Source: Natribaculum luteum (GTDB lineage Archaea > Halobacteriota > Halobacteria > Halobacteriales > Natrialbaceae). Taken from it: 64,000 nt of DNA. Location of the stretch: the NCBI RefSeq assembly GCF_023008545.1, contig NZ_CP095397.1:2779199-2843198 (forward strand), written 5' to 3'. Below, one piece after another: positions 53,634 to 62,484 of this stretch (positions are counted from its first letter, which is position 1; each line of letters begins with the position of its first letter). Made by a program: the position numbers and the translations under genes. The notes below the pieces were generated by a model, which saw only the letters and a list, made by a program, of their open reading frames with translations, was not told the origin of the DNA and searched no databases.

Positions 53634-53652
53634 CTCGAGACTTACGGGGAGT

Positions 53653-54375
53653 ATGGCCACAGTAGGCCCCGAATCGATATGGCTTTGGATCGGTACGATC
53701 GGAATGACGATCGGTACGCTGTACTTTATCGGCAGAGGGCGGAACGTCACCGATCGAAAGATGCAGGAGTTCTACGTCATCACGATCTTCATCACGACGA
53801 TCGCTGCGGCGATGTACCTCCTGATGGCGACGGGAACCGGCGTCACGACGGTTACCGTCGACGGTGAGCCCCTGACGATCTACTGGGCGCGGTACGCCGA
53901 CTGGATCTTCACGACGCCGCTTTTGTTGCTCGACCTCGCGCTGCTCGCCGGCGCGAACCGGAACACGATCGCGACGCTGATCGGCCTCGACGTGTTCATG
54001 ATCGGGACCGGAACCATCGCGGCGCTCGAGACCGTCGGCGCCTATCGGATCCTCTGGTGGGGCATCAGCACTGGCGCACTGCTCGCCCTGCTGTACATCC
54101 TCGTCGGCACGCTCTCGCGCTCGGCCGCCGACAAGCCGGCAGAGGTTCGCCAGCTGTTCACCACGCTCCGGAACCTGGTGATCGCCCTCTGGTTGCTGTA
54201 TCCGATCGTCTGGATCGTCGGCACCGAGGGCACCCTCGAGCTCATCCCGCTGTACTGGGAGACCGCCGCGTTCATGGTGCTCGATCTCTCCGCGAAGGTG
54301 GGCTTCGGGTTCCTCCTGCTGCGGAGCCGGTCCGTGCTCGAGCGGGCGACGAGTCCCGCCGGAGTCCCGGCCTGA
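53653..54375 (+). CDS. bop: Bacteriorhodopsin-type light-driven proton pump
   Basis: 240 residues, seven helices. Key residues (bacteriorhodopsin number in brackets): R80 (82), D83 (85, proton acceptor), T87 (89), D94 (96, proton donor), D113 (115), Y183 (185), E192 (194), E203 (204), D211 (212) and K215 (216, retinal Schiff base) in LDLSAKVGFGFLLLRSR. The complete donor/acceptor set marks an outward proton pump and not a sensor or chloride pump. No brp/blh or bat gene is in the window. A T6 run follows. Confidence 0.96.
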   Translation: MATVGPESIWLWIGTIGMTIGTLYFIGRGRNVTDRKMQEFYVITIFITTIAAAMYLLMATGTGVTTVTVDGEPLTIYWARYADWIFTTPLLLLDLALLAGANRNTIATLIGLDVFMIGTGTIAALETVGAYRILWWGISTGALLALLYILVGTLSRSAADKPAEVRQLFTTLRNLVIALWLLYPIVWIVGTEGTLELIPLYWETAAFMVLDLSAKVGFGFLLLRSRSVLERATSPAGVPA

Positions 54376-54411
54376 GCACCGCGACGGAATTCCGTCCGAC
54401 CGAGAACGACC

Positions 54412-54417
54412 TTTTTT
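54412..54417 (+). terminator. T-run after bop
   Basis: Six T residues lie 36 bases after the bop stop, consistent with oligo-T termination before hisD. Confidence 0.45.
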
Positions 54418-54517
54418 CGACGGATCGATCGACAGAGGCCGCGTTCGTCTCGAACGGTGGCGACGGCAACGACCGGGAAGAGAAACCGTTTTTCGACGGC
54501 CACCCGAACCCTTCACC

Positions 54518-55801
54518 ATGACCATCGACGTGCGGGAGATCGCCGACCTCGGCCCCGACGAGCGGACCGCGTTCTTCGAACGCGACGCCGGCATCGACGA
54601 GGTCCGCGGCGACGTCCGCGAGATCGTCGACCGCGTTCGCGAGGAGGGCGACGTGGCCGTCCGCGACTTCACTCGAAAGTTCGACGGCGTCGAAGTCGGC
54701 AACCTCGAGATCACCGACCGGTGTGAGCGGGCCTACGACGAGATCGACGCGGCCGTCCGCGAGGCGATCGAGACGGCAGTCGAGAACGTCCGCGAGTTCC
54801 ACGAACAGCAGGTTCCCGATGACTGGCGACGCGAGTTCGACGAGGGGCGCGAACTCGGGCGGCGGTTCCGGCCGATCGACCGCGCCGGCGTCTACGTCCC
54901 CGGCGGCACCGCGGCGTACCCCTCGAGTGCGATCATGGGAGTCGTGCCGGCGGTCGTCGCGGGCGTCGACCACGTCTCCGTCGTGACGCCGCCGGCCGAC
55001 GAGATCAACCCGGTGACGCTGGCGGCGATTCACGCAGCGGGTGCCGACGTCGTCTACAGCGTCGGCGGCGCACAGGCGATCGCCGCGCTCGCCTACGGGA
55101 CCGAGACGATCACGCGCGTCCAGAAGATCGTCGGTCCCGGAAACCGGTGGGTGACCGCGGCGAAAGCCGAGGTGCGAGGCGACGTCGAGATCGACTTCCT
55201 CGCCGGGCCGAGCGAGGTCGTCGTCGTGGCAGACGAGACGGCAGATCCCGAACTGGTCGCCGCGGAACTCGTCGCGCAGGCCGAACACGACCCGAACGCC
55301 GCCGCCGTCGCCGTTACCGACGACGCAGACCTCGCCGAGGCCGTCGCCGACGCGGTCGACCGACAGACCGACGACCGGGAACGCGCCGAGATCGTCCGCG
55401 AAGCGCTTGCAGGCGACGGGAGCGGCGTCCTCCTCGCCCGATCGATGAGCGAGGCGATCCTCTTCACCGAGGAGTACGCGCCCGAACACCTCTCGATCGT
55501 GGCCGACGACGACGAGGCGATCCTGGAACGGATCGACAGCGCAGGCAGCGTCTTCCTCGGCCCACACACGCCGGTCGCCGCGGGCGACTACGCCAGCGGG
55601 ACCAACCACGTCCTCCCGACCAACGGCGGCGCACGCGTCGTCGGCGGCCTCTCCGTCGAGACGTTCGTCCGGTCGACGACGGTCCAGCGGCTCTCGGCGG
55701 ACGGACTCGCGGACCTCGCCGACACGATCACGACGCTGGCCGACGCCGAGGGACTCGAGGCCCACGCCGAGAGCGTCCGCAAGCGCGTCGACGAGGACTG
55801 A
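54518..55801 (+). CDS. hisD: Histidinol dehydrogenase
   Basis: 427-residue zinc enzyme that oxidises L-histidinol to L-histidine in two NAD-dependent steps. Conserved segments: GVYVPGGTAAYPSSAIMGVV, the VGGAQAIAALAYGT loop, KIVGPGNRWVTAAK, DFLAGPSEVVVVAD and EEYAPEHLSIV (catalytic Glu/His region), and GDYASGTNHVLPT. No other his gene is in the window. Confidence 0.96.
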   Translation: MTIDVREIADLGPDERTAFFERDAGIDEVRGDVREIVDRVREEGDVAVRDFTRKFDGVEVGNLEITDRCERAYDEIDAAVREAIETAVENVREFHEQQVPDDWRREFDEGRELGRRFRPIDRAGVYVPGGTAAYPSSAIMGVVPAVVAGVDHVSVVTPPADEINPVTLAAIHAAGADVVYSVGGAQAIAALAYGTETITRVQKIVGPGNRWVTAAKAEVRGDVEIDFLAGPSEVVVVADETADPELVAAELVAQAEHDPNAAAVAVTDDADLAEAVADAVDRQTDDRERAEIVREALAGDGSGVLLARSMSEAILFTEEYAPEHLSIVADDDEAILERIDSAGSVFLGPHTPVAAGDYASGTNHVLPTNGGARVVGGLSVETFVRSTTVQRLSADGLADLADTITTLADAEGLEAHAESVRKRVDED

Positions 55802-55860
55802 AACCGATCGGATCTTTCTCGAGCGTCAAGGTTAACACGCTCGCGACAGAAGTACGTGAT

Positions 55861-56229
55861 ATGAGTACGGACAGCATGGAGGGCGGGGAGACGCGCCCCC
55901 GGATCGAGGTCACCGAAGACGCCGCTGCGCAAGCGCTCGACCTCCTCGAGGACGAGGGACTGGACGTCGGCGAGGCGGGGCTTCGCCTGTTCGTCCAGCA
56001 GGGTGGCTGTGCCGGTCTCTCCTACGGAATGCGGTTCGACACGGAGCCAGAAGAGGACGACGCGATCTACGAACACCACGACCTCAGGGTGTTCGTCGAC
56101 CCGGCCAGCCTGAAGTACATCGAGGGCAGCGTCCTCGACTACGAGAGCGGCCTCCAGGCGGAAGGGTTCCACGTCGAGAACCCGAACGTCGTCAGCGAGT
56201 GTGGCTGTGGCGAGTCCTTCCGGACGTAG
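55861..56229 (+). CDS. Iron-sulfur cluster assembly protein, IscA/ErpA (HesB) family
   Basis: 122 residues. An acidic N-terminus is followed by the A-type carrier fold: LRLFVQQGGCAGLSYGMRF (first Cys), FVDPASLKYIEGSVLDY, and the C-terminal CGCGESF (two Cys). The three Cys bind an Fe-S cluster for transfer. It lies 59 bases after hisD, same strand. Confidence 0.93.
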   Translation: MSTDSMEGGETRPRIEVTEDAAAQALDLLEDEGLDVGEAGLRLFVQQGGCAGLSYGMRFDTEPEEDDAIYEHHDLRVFVDPASLKYIEGSVLDYESGLQAEGFHVENPNVVSECGCGESFRT

Positions 56230-56430
56230 CTAGTCCTCGAGTTTGAACGCGACGGTAACTTCTGCCTGATACTCCCGGTCGTCGACGCTCGCGATCTCGA
56301 CGCCGAGTTCGTCGACCTCGATCCAGTGGACGTTCTGTAGCGTCTGCTCGGCGCGATCGATCGCGTCGTCGGTGGCCGCCTCGAAACTCTCGGTACTCGT
56401 CCCGATCAGCGTGATCTTCTTGAAGACCAT
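56230..56430 (-). CDS. Dodecin (flavin-storage protein)
   Basis: 66 residues, starting [20 protein letters not shown] with the conserved W of [12 protein letters not shown], which stacks on flavin in the dodecameric shell of halophilic dodecins. The C-terminal strand [13 protein letters not shown] is typical. The ATG at 56430 is preferred over 56454. A TATA-like GTTTAAGTAA lies ~30 nt upstream on the minus strand. Its stop is adjacent to the convergent IscA-like gene. Confidence 0.93.
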   Translation of the reverse strand: MVFKKITLIGTSTESFEAATDDAIDRAEQTLQNVHWIEVDELGVEIASVDDREYQAEVTVAFKLED

Positions 56431-56544
56431 GGCAAATGTCACTACACCACACAATTACTTAAACGTATACCGCAGACGACGGGTCGTCGCTCGAGTGACG
56501 GCTGCATCCCGAATCTTCATATGGGCGCTGTGGGACTTCGATGC

Positions 56545-57795
56545 ATGGCCAGCGCGGCATCGCTCTCCGAACCGCAGGTCCTCGCACACGCCAAGCGACG
56601 GCTGTTCCCCGCCGCCGACGAGCCAAATGCCTATGCAGTCTGTGACACGCAGTTCGCCATGGACGAGTGGCTTCCCGGCCGCCCCATCTCGCCGACCGTC
56701 CGCGAGCAGCTCGCGCCGTTCAACCACGTTCGTCTGGGATCGGGCTACCCCGACCTCGTCGGTGTGCGAACCCTCGAGTCCGACCTGCTGGCAGTCGAGC
56801 GCTTCGGGGACCAGCCGCCGCTGATCGCCGTCGAAGCGAAGGGCTATACGGACGCCGGTGTCGACGTCGAGCGTGGCGTCGTACAGGCGTACGACCGCCT
56901 CCACGAGGCGAACGCTGCCTACGTCGCTGCCCCTGTTGCGGCCATCTCGGAGTCGACAAGAACGATCGCGCGCGAACTGAACGTCGGCGTCCTCGGCGTC
57001 ACTCACAGTGGAACCGTCGAACCGCTCGAGGTTCCACGCGTCGTCGGGAATCGAACCTCCGACGAGGCGACGGCGATTCGCTTCCAGGCGACCGCACAGG
57101 GGGTCGCCGACAAGTCGTTCGGTCTGAACCACCCGAAGAACTACCTCGCGGTTCCGCTCGCGCTGTCCCATCCGGACGAGACCGAGACAGTCCTCGCCGA
57201 GCGCGTCGTCCGCGCCACGGACGACGCTCGGAGAGGGGCTGCGTTCCTCGGGCTTATCGAGGAGCACCCCGACAGGATCGGCCTCACACCGCTCGGCGAG
57301 GAGGTGGTTCGCTTCGCGCTGAGCCAGTACGAGTCGATCGACGACGCACTGGCGGTCTTCGAAGACTGGCAGGGATCGCCGAAGCGATTCTGCGACCTCG
57401 CGCCGAACTGGGGGCTGCTCACGAGACGCGTCGTCTGGACGTATCCCGCGACGCAACTGCTCGTCGAAGAACTGCAGACGATGCACGACGACGGCATTCG
57501 TGATCCGTCGCTGGTCGATCTCGTCGAGTGGCTTCACGTCCACCATCCGACGTTCACGGTCGAACTGTTCCTCCGCGGAACGGACGACGTTCGTTCTCGA
57601 GTGTTAGACGAGACGGGCACCCTCGAGGTGGACGAACTCGCCGACGGGAACGTCTTCCACGCGCCGACCGTCTTCCAGCTGAAGGCGATGTTGTTTCACG
57701 CCGGCATCCTCGCCGACCGCGGCGCGGAACCACACCGGCTCGACCCAACGACCGACAGCTGGCGGTTACGGGAACCGCTCGAGGTCGTTCCGTAG
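56545..57795 (+). CDS. Predicted PD-(D/E)XK nuclease-like protein
   Basis: 416 residues. The N-terminal ~180 residues carry a putative PD-(D/E)XK site: D70 in SGYPDLVGV, E97 and K99 in PLIAVEAKGY, and Q114 in GVVQAYDRL, in correct order and spacing. The middle and C-terminal parts are helical with winged-helix-like segments (RIGLTPLGEEVVRFAL; TVFQLKAMLFHAGIL), suggesting DNA or protein contact. No restriction or CRISPR partner is adjacent. ATG 56545 is preferred to 56521, since TTCATATGG lies ~27 nt upstream of it. Confidence 0.75.
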   Translation: MASAASLSEPQVLAHAKRRLFPAADEPNAYAVCDTQFAMDEWLPGRPISPTVREQLAPFNHVRLGSGYPDLVGVRTLESDLLAVERFGDQPPLIAVEAKGYTDAGVDVERGVVQAYDRLHEANAAYVAAPVAAISESTRTIARELNVGVLGVTHSGTVEPLEVPRVVGNRTSDEATAIRFQATAQGVADKSFGLNHPKNYLAVPLALSHPDETETVLAERVVRATDDARRGAAFLGLIEEHPDRIGLTPLGEEVVRFALSQYESIDDALAVFEDWQGSPKRFCDLAPNWGLLTRRVVWTYPATQLLVEELQTMHDDGIRDPSLVDLVEWLHVHHPTFTVELFLRGTDDVRSRVLDETGTLEVDELADGNVFHAPTVFQLKAMLFHAGILADRGAEPHRLDPTTDSWRLREPLEVVP

Positions 57796-57860
57796 GTCTC
57801 GACCAGAGCGATCGGTCAGGAGAGAGAGAACGGCACTTCGCGAGGACTCTGCTGCTCGAG

Positions 57861-58835
57861 TCAGCGTCGCGAACCGGTGTCGACGCGCGGATCGAGGACG
57901 CTGTAGCCGACGTCCTGGACGACGTTGCCGAGGACGCCGACGACGATGACGACGAGCGTACAGCCGAGGACGACCGGGAGGTCGCGAGCGTTCACCGCGT
58001 CGTACAGCACCATCCCGAAGCCGTCGATGCCGAACAGGTACTCGAGGACGAAGACGCTGAGGACGAGTACCGCGAGCATCTCGGTGAAAAACAGCGAGAT
58101 CAGCGGTATCGCGGCGGTTCTGAGCACGTGTCTGGCGACCCGCCAGTCGCTCGCCCCTTTCGCCCGGAGGAGTTTGACGAACGCCGCGGAGACGTACTCC
58201 ATCGACTCCGAGCGGGCGTAGCTCACCTGACCGGCGAGGAGCGTCGTCGTCAGTAACGCGACGGGCAGGAGGTGCTCGCTGAGCACCGAGCCGTCGCCGA
58301 CCGAGACCGGGATCCCGAGCAGGACGAGAACGAGAGAGCCGATCCAGAAGTTCGGGAGACCGAAGAGCAGGTACGTCGTGAGGCGGCCCGCCGTTTCCCC
58401 GCGGGAGCCGCGTCGGAGCGCCGCGTAGACGCCGAGCGTGATTCCGATCGTGACCGCAAGCACCATCGCGGGCAGCACGTACGCGGCGGTCCGCAGTACC
58501 GACTCGAAGACGAGCGACGTCACGAGGTCGCCGGTTTCGATGGAGTGTCCCCACCGGAGGGTGACCATGTCGACCATCCAGTGCACGTAGTTCTCGAGGA
58601 AGGGGCCGTCGAGGTTACGTTCGGCGAGATACTGTCGTCGGATCTCGTCGCGTTGTGTCGCCATCTCCTCCGGCGACTTGCCTGCGAAGGCGGCGCCGAT
58701 CATCGCCCCGCCGATCAGGCCACCGAGGTTGGTGTCCCGGGTCTGGGTGAGCAGGAGGAAGACGATCGTCAGCACGGCCCAGCCGGCCACGGCTCCGAGC
58801 GCTATTCGGCGACCGATTCGTCTGTACAGGCTCAC
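57861..58835 (-). CDS. dppB: Dipeptide/oligopeptide ABC transporter permease (DppB-type)
   Basis: 324 residues, six helices, with the binding-protein-dependent permease signature region around KLLRAKGASDWRVARHVLRT (EAA loop, contacts the ATPases). An N-terminal helix is followed by the long extracellular segment typical of DppB. It diverges from dppC with 116 bases between, while in most operons the two are adjacent and co-oriented. Confidence 0.9.
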   Translation of the reverse strand: MSLYRRIGRRIALGAVAGWAVLTIVFLLLTQTRDTNLGGLIGGAMIGAAFAGKSPEEMATQRDEIRRQYLAERNLDGPFLENYVHWMVDMVTLRWGHSIETGDLVTSLVFESVLRTAAYVLPAMVLAVTIGITLGVYAALRRGSRGETAGRLTTYLLFGLPNFWIGSLVLVLLGIPVSVGDGSVLSEHLLPVALLTTTLLAGQVSYARSESMEYVSAAFVKLLRAKGASDWRVARHVLRTAAIPLISLFFTEMLAVLVLSVFVLEYLFGIDGFGMVLYDAVNARDLPVVLGCTLVVIVVGVLGNVVQDVGYSVLDPRVDTGSRR

Positions 58836-58951
58836 GGCGTTTCACCGCCGGAACCGGCGCGTAGCTGGTGTCGGGAGGGCATCGGCTCTCCCTTGTTGAC
58901 AAATCACATAAGTATTTGTGAGAAACGCTAGAGTGTGAACGTAGAGTCTCG

Positions 58952-60130
58952 ATGCCCGCTCCAGAAGACCCTCCAGAGACCGCCGCGTTTCAACGCGTCG
59001 ACTGGGACGACCTCGAGAATCGGTGGCACCGGCCGCGGCTTCGAACGGTTCTTTTCCTGTGCTCACTCGTCGGCCTCGGTGGGCTCTACCTGTACGACAG
59101 GAACTACGCTCACGTCTACCTCGTCGGCGAGTGGAAGGTCTCGCTTCTGGACTGGCTGTTCTTGCTCTCGCTGGCAGTGTTCGTCTCGTACGTCCTCGTG
59201 CCTGCGGCGCGAAACCGCAAGCGGGTCCTCGGCTACTGGCGACGGCTCCGCCGGGATCGTCCGGCGCTGATCGCCAGCGCGTACGTCGCTGTATTCGTAC
59301 TCGTCGGCCTCGTCGGGCTGCTAGTCACGGGCGACGTTCGGATCCGGTTCGAACACCAGTTCCAGCCGCCGATCGGATTCACGTCGGACGCGTCTCTGGT
59401 CCACGACTGTCTCGGGACCGCCGCCGACGGACGCTGTGGCTGGTCCCTGCAGTACCCACTCGGGACGGACGTCCGCGGGTACGACGTGCTCGCGCTCTCA
59501 GTCCTCGGGGCCCGCGTCGCCCTCTACGTCTCGATGATCACGGCGACGATCGTCGTCCCGATCGCGCTCGGCGTCGGCGTGGTCGCGGGATACGTCGGCG
59601 GCTGGGTCGACGACCTGGCGATGGCGTACGTCGACGTCCAGCAGTTCGTGCCGGCGATCCTTCTCTACTTGCTGTTCAAGGTGTACTTCGGCCGGTCGCT
59701 GTTCCTGCTCGTCGTCGCGTTCGGCCTGCTAAGCTGGGGTGGGATCGCCAGACTGGTCCGCAGCGAGACGCTCCAGCGGCGCGAAGAGGGGTACGTGCTC
59801 GCGGCCCGCAGCGCCGGGGCGAGCAGGCTGTACGTCGTCCGGAAGCACCTCCTGCCGAACGTCTCGAGTACGGTCGTTCCCGCCGTTGCACACCTGATTC
59901 CGGTGCTCGTCCTCACGGAGGCCGGAATCGCCTTCCTCGGATTCGGCGAGACGGAGCTCAACTCGTGGGGGATGACGGTCGCCCACGGCCTCGACGCGAC
60001 GTGGGCCGATCCGCTGGACCAGTGGTGGGTGTCGCTTGTCCCCGCCGTCTTCCTGACGACGACCGTCGCGGCGTTCAAACTCGCCGGCGATGGGCTGCGG
60101 GACGCGCTCGACCCGCGGGGTGACCGATGA
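58952..60130 (+). CDS. dppC: Dipeptide/oligopeptide ABC transporter permease (DppC-type)
   Basis: 392 residues, longer than usual DppC (~300) because of two extra N-terminal helices (about 31-46 and 62-84). The canonical part starts near RDRPALIASAYVAVFVLVGL and contains PLGTDVRGYDVLALSVLGAR and the EAA loop YVLAARSAGASRLYVVRKHL. It overlaps dppD by four bases. Confidence 0.92.
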   Translation: MPAPEDPPETAAFQRVDWDDLENRWHRPRLRTVLFLCSLVGLGGLYLYDRNYAHVYLVGEWKVSLLDWLFLLSLAVFVSYVLVPAARNRKRVLGYWRRLRRDRPALIASAYVAVFVLVGLVGLLVTGDVRIRFEHQFQPPIGFTSDASLVHDCLGTAADGRCGWSLQYPLGTDVRGYDVLALSVLGARVALYVSMITATIVVPIALGVGVVAGYVGGWVDDLAMAYVDVQQFVPAILLYLLFKVYFGRSLFLLVVAFGLLSWGGIARLVRSETLQRREEGYVLAARSAGASRLYVVRKHLLPNVSSTVVPAVAHLIPVLVLTEAGIAFLGFGETELNSWGMTVAHGLDATWADPLDQWWVSLVPAVFLTTTVAAFKLAGDGLRDALDPRGDR

Positions 60131-61140
60131 CCGAACCGTTGCTGTCGGTGTCGAACCTGCGGACGCAGTTCCGAACCGACCGGGAGACGGTGCGAGCGGT
60201 CGACGGCGTCGACTTCGACGTCTTCCGCGGCGAGACGCTGGCGATCGTCGGCGAGAGCGGGTCGGGAAAGACCGTCGCCTGCGAGTCGATTACCCGTCTG
60301 CTTGAGGAGCCGCCGGCCGAACTCGTCGACGGCGAGGTGGTGTTCGACGGGGTCGACCTGACGACGCTCCCGGAGGCCACACTCCGAGAGATTCGCGGAA
60401 ACCGCATCGCACACGTCTTCCAGAACCCACAGCGGTCGCTGTCGCCGGTGTACACCGTCGGCGAGCAACTCGTCGAGGCGATGGCGATCCACGACGTCGC
60501 GTCCGGGACGGCGGCGCGCGAGCGAGCGGTCGGCCTGCTCGACCGCGTCGGCATTCCGCGGCCGTCGGTTCGCGTCGACGAGTATCCACACCAGTTCTCC
60601 GGCGGCATGCGCCAGCGGGTCGCCATCGCGATCGCGCTCGCGGCCGAACCGGACCTGCTCGTCGCCGACGAACCGACGACGGCGCTCGACGTGACCGTCC
60701 AGGCCCAGCTGCTCGAACTCCTCACCGACCTCCAGGAGACACTCGAACTCGCGGTGATCCTCGTCACGCACGACTTCCGCGTGGTCGCCGAGCTCGCCGA
60801 CCGCGTCGTCGTGATGTACGACGGCAAGGTGATGGAGCGTGGCTCCGTCGGGGACGTGTTCGACGGGCCGGCACACCCGTACACGCAGGCGCTGTTCGGT
60901 GGTGAGGACGTGGCCGATCGACGGGTCGACGACGCCGACGATACAGCGCCGACGGTCGGCTGTCGGTTCCACCGCGAGTGCCCGCACGCGATTCCCGACT
61001 GCCGCCGCGGCGATCAGCCGCCGTTACGTCCGACGGGAACCGGGCAACGGGCCGCCTGCGTCTACTACGACGAGCGCCACGATTCATCGGTCGTACGCGG
61101 TCGCCGACTCGAGCGGGAGGTGACGAGCGATGACCGGTGA
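60127..61140 (+). CDS. dppD: Dipeptide/oligopeptide ABC transporter ATP-binding protein (DppD-type)
   Basis: 337 residues. Walker A GESGSGKTVACES, signature FSGGMRQRVAIAIALA, Walker B LLVADEPTTALDVT and the switch His in ILVTHDFRVVAEL. The C-terminal oligopeptide-transporter domain carries Cys in FHRECPHAIPDC and ends ACVYYDERH. It overlaps dppF by eleven bases. Confidence 0.95.
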   Translation: MTEPLLSVSNLRTQFRTDRETVRAVDGVDFDVFRGETLAIVGESGSGKTVACESITRLLEEPPAELVDGEVVFDGVDLTTLPEATLREIRGNRIAHVFQNPQRSLSPVYTVGEQLVEAMAIHDVASGTAARERAVGLLDRVGIPRPSVRVDEYPHQFSGGMRQRVAIAIALAAEPDLLVADEPTTALDVTVQAQLLELLTDLQETLELAVILVTHDFRVVAELADRVVVMYDGKVMERGSVGDVFDGPAHPYTQALFGGEDVADRRVDDADDTAPTVGCRFHRECPHAIPDCRRGDQPPLRPTGTGQRAACVYYDERHDSSVVRGRRLEREVTSDDR

Positions 61141-62464
61141 GGCGATCTTCTCGGTTCACGACCTCGAACGACACTACTCGGTAACCCGGGGACTGTTCCG
61201 GCGCGAGGTCGGTCGCGTTCGCGCGGTCGACGGCATCTCGTTCGACCTCGAACGGGGCGAGACGCTCGCGCTCGTGGGCGAATCCGGCTGCGGAAAGTCG
61301 ACGGCCGCTCGAACCCTCGTCGGACTCGAGGACCCAACCGGGGGGACGGTCCGGTTCGACGGAACCGACGTGACGACCGCCGACGGCCGGGCAGCGACCG
61401 ACTTCCGTCGGCGCGTCGGGATGGTGTTTCAGGACCCGGACTCGAGTTTCAACCCACGAATGCCGGTCGGCGAGGCGGTCGGCGAGCCGCTTCGAATCCA
61501 CGGCATGCGCGACGAGCAGCGAGAGCGCGCCATCGTCACCGAACTGCTCGAGCTCGTCGGGCTGTCCGAGGCGCACTACGATCGATACCCACACGAGTTC
61601 TCCGGCGGACAAAAACAGCGGCTCGCGCTCGCCCGTGCCCTCGTCCTCGATCCCGAGGTCGTCGTCGCGGACGAACCGGTCAGCGCACTCGACAAACGCG
61701 TGCAGGACGACGTCCTCGACCTGATGGCGGACCTCCAGGAACGGTTCGACCTCTCGATCCTGTTCATCAGCCACGACGTCGACGTCGTCCGGTCGTTCTG
61801 CGACCGCGTCGCCGTCATGTACCTCGGCGAACTGGTCGAGCGCGGCCCCGTCGAGACGGTATTCGAGGAGCCGGCCCACCCGTACACTCGGGCGCTGCTG
61901 GGTTCGGTGCCGGCACTCGATCCCGGGGACCGGGGAGAGCTGGTGACGCTGACCGGAGAGGTCGGCGATCCGGCCGATCCGCCGACCGGCTGTCGGTTCC
62001 ACCCGCGCTGTCCGGCGGTGATACCGTCGCCCGAGTACGACCTCCCACGGGAGGAGTGGCGCGCGCTGCTCGACCTCCGGTTTGCGGTCGCCGACGCAGC
62101 CGACGCGGACGAAGACCTTCGGACGGGCGATCGATCGCTCCGGGAGGACCACGGCGTTCCCGCGCCCCTGTCCGATCCCGACGCCGAGGCGGTCCTCGAG
62201 CGAGCGCTCGCTGACGTCGCAGACGGCACGGTCGAGCGCGGTGCTCGCCAGCTTTCCGAGGAGTTCACGACGATTTGCAAGGAGAAAAACCCCCGGAGGG
62301 AGACGTCGACGGCCGACCGATTACCTGCCATCAGCACGTCGACTGACTCCCCTCGATCGGAACGTGCAACCTCGAGTCAGCGTCGTTCGCGCTCGAGCGG
62401 CTGTCGTCCCGTGCGAAGAGTGTCGTCCCCGAAACGGTCGCCGAGTCGTGAAGGCTTTTGGTGA
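61130..62464 (+). CDS. dppF: Dipeptide/oligopeptide ABC transporter ATP-binding protein (DppF-type), probably frameshifted near 3' end
   Basis: 444 codons as read. Walker A GESGCGKSTAARTL, Q-loop MVFQDPDSSF, signature FSGGQKQRLALARALV, Walker B VVVADEPVSALD, His switch LFISHDVDVV, and FHPRCPAVIPSPEYDLP of the C-terminal domain. After EEFTTICKEKNP (about 62293) the frame turns Arg/Ser-rich with atypical codons. One extra base in the A5C5 run at 62285-62294 gives KPPEGDVDGRPITCHQHVD and a stop at 62344-62346, resembling the usual ending with C-x-P and CH. Either a sequencing error or a real mutation. Confidence 0.9.
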   Translation: MTGEAIFSVHDLERHYSVTRGLFRREVGRVRAVDGISFDLERGETLALVGESGCGKSTAARTLVGLEDPTGGTVRFDGTDVTTADGRAATDFRRRVGMVFQDPDSSFNPRMPVGEAVGEPLRIHGMRDEQRERAIVTELLELVGLSEAHYDRYPHEFSGGQKQRLALARALVLDPEVVVADEPVSALDKRVQDDVLDLMADLQERFDLSILFISHDVDVVRSFCDRVAVMYLGELVERGPVETVFEEPAHPYTRALLGSVPALDPGDRGELVTLTGEVGDPADPPTGCRFHPRCPAVIPSPEYDLPREEWRALLDLRFAVADAADADEDLRTGDRSLREDHGVPAPLSDPDAEAVLERALADVADGTVERGARQLSEEFTTICKEKNPRRETSTADRLPAISTSTDSPRSERATSSQRRSRSSGCRPVRRVSSPKRSPSREGFW

Positions 62465-62484
62465 TGCCGGTACCACGTGACCGC

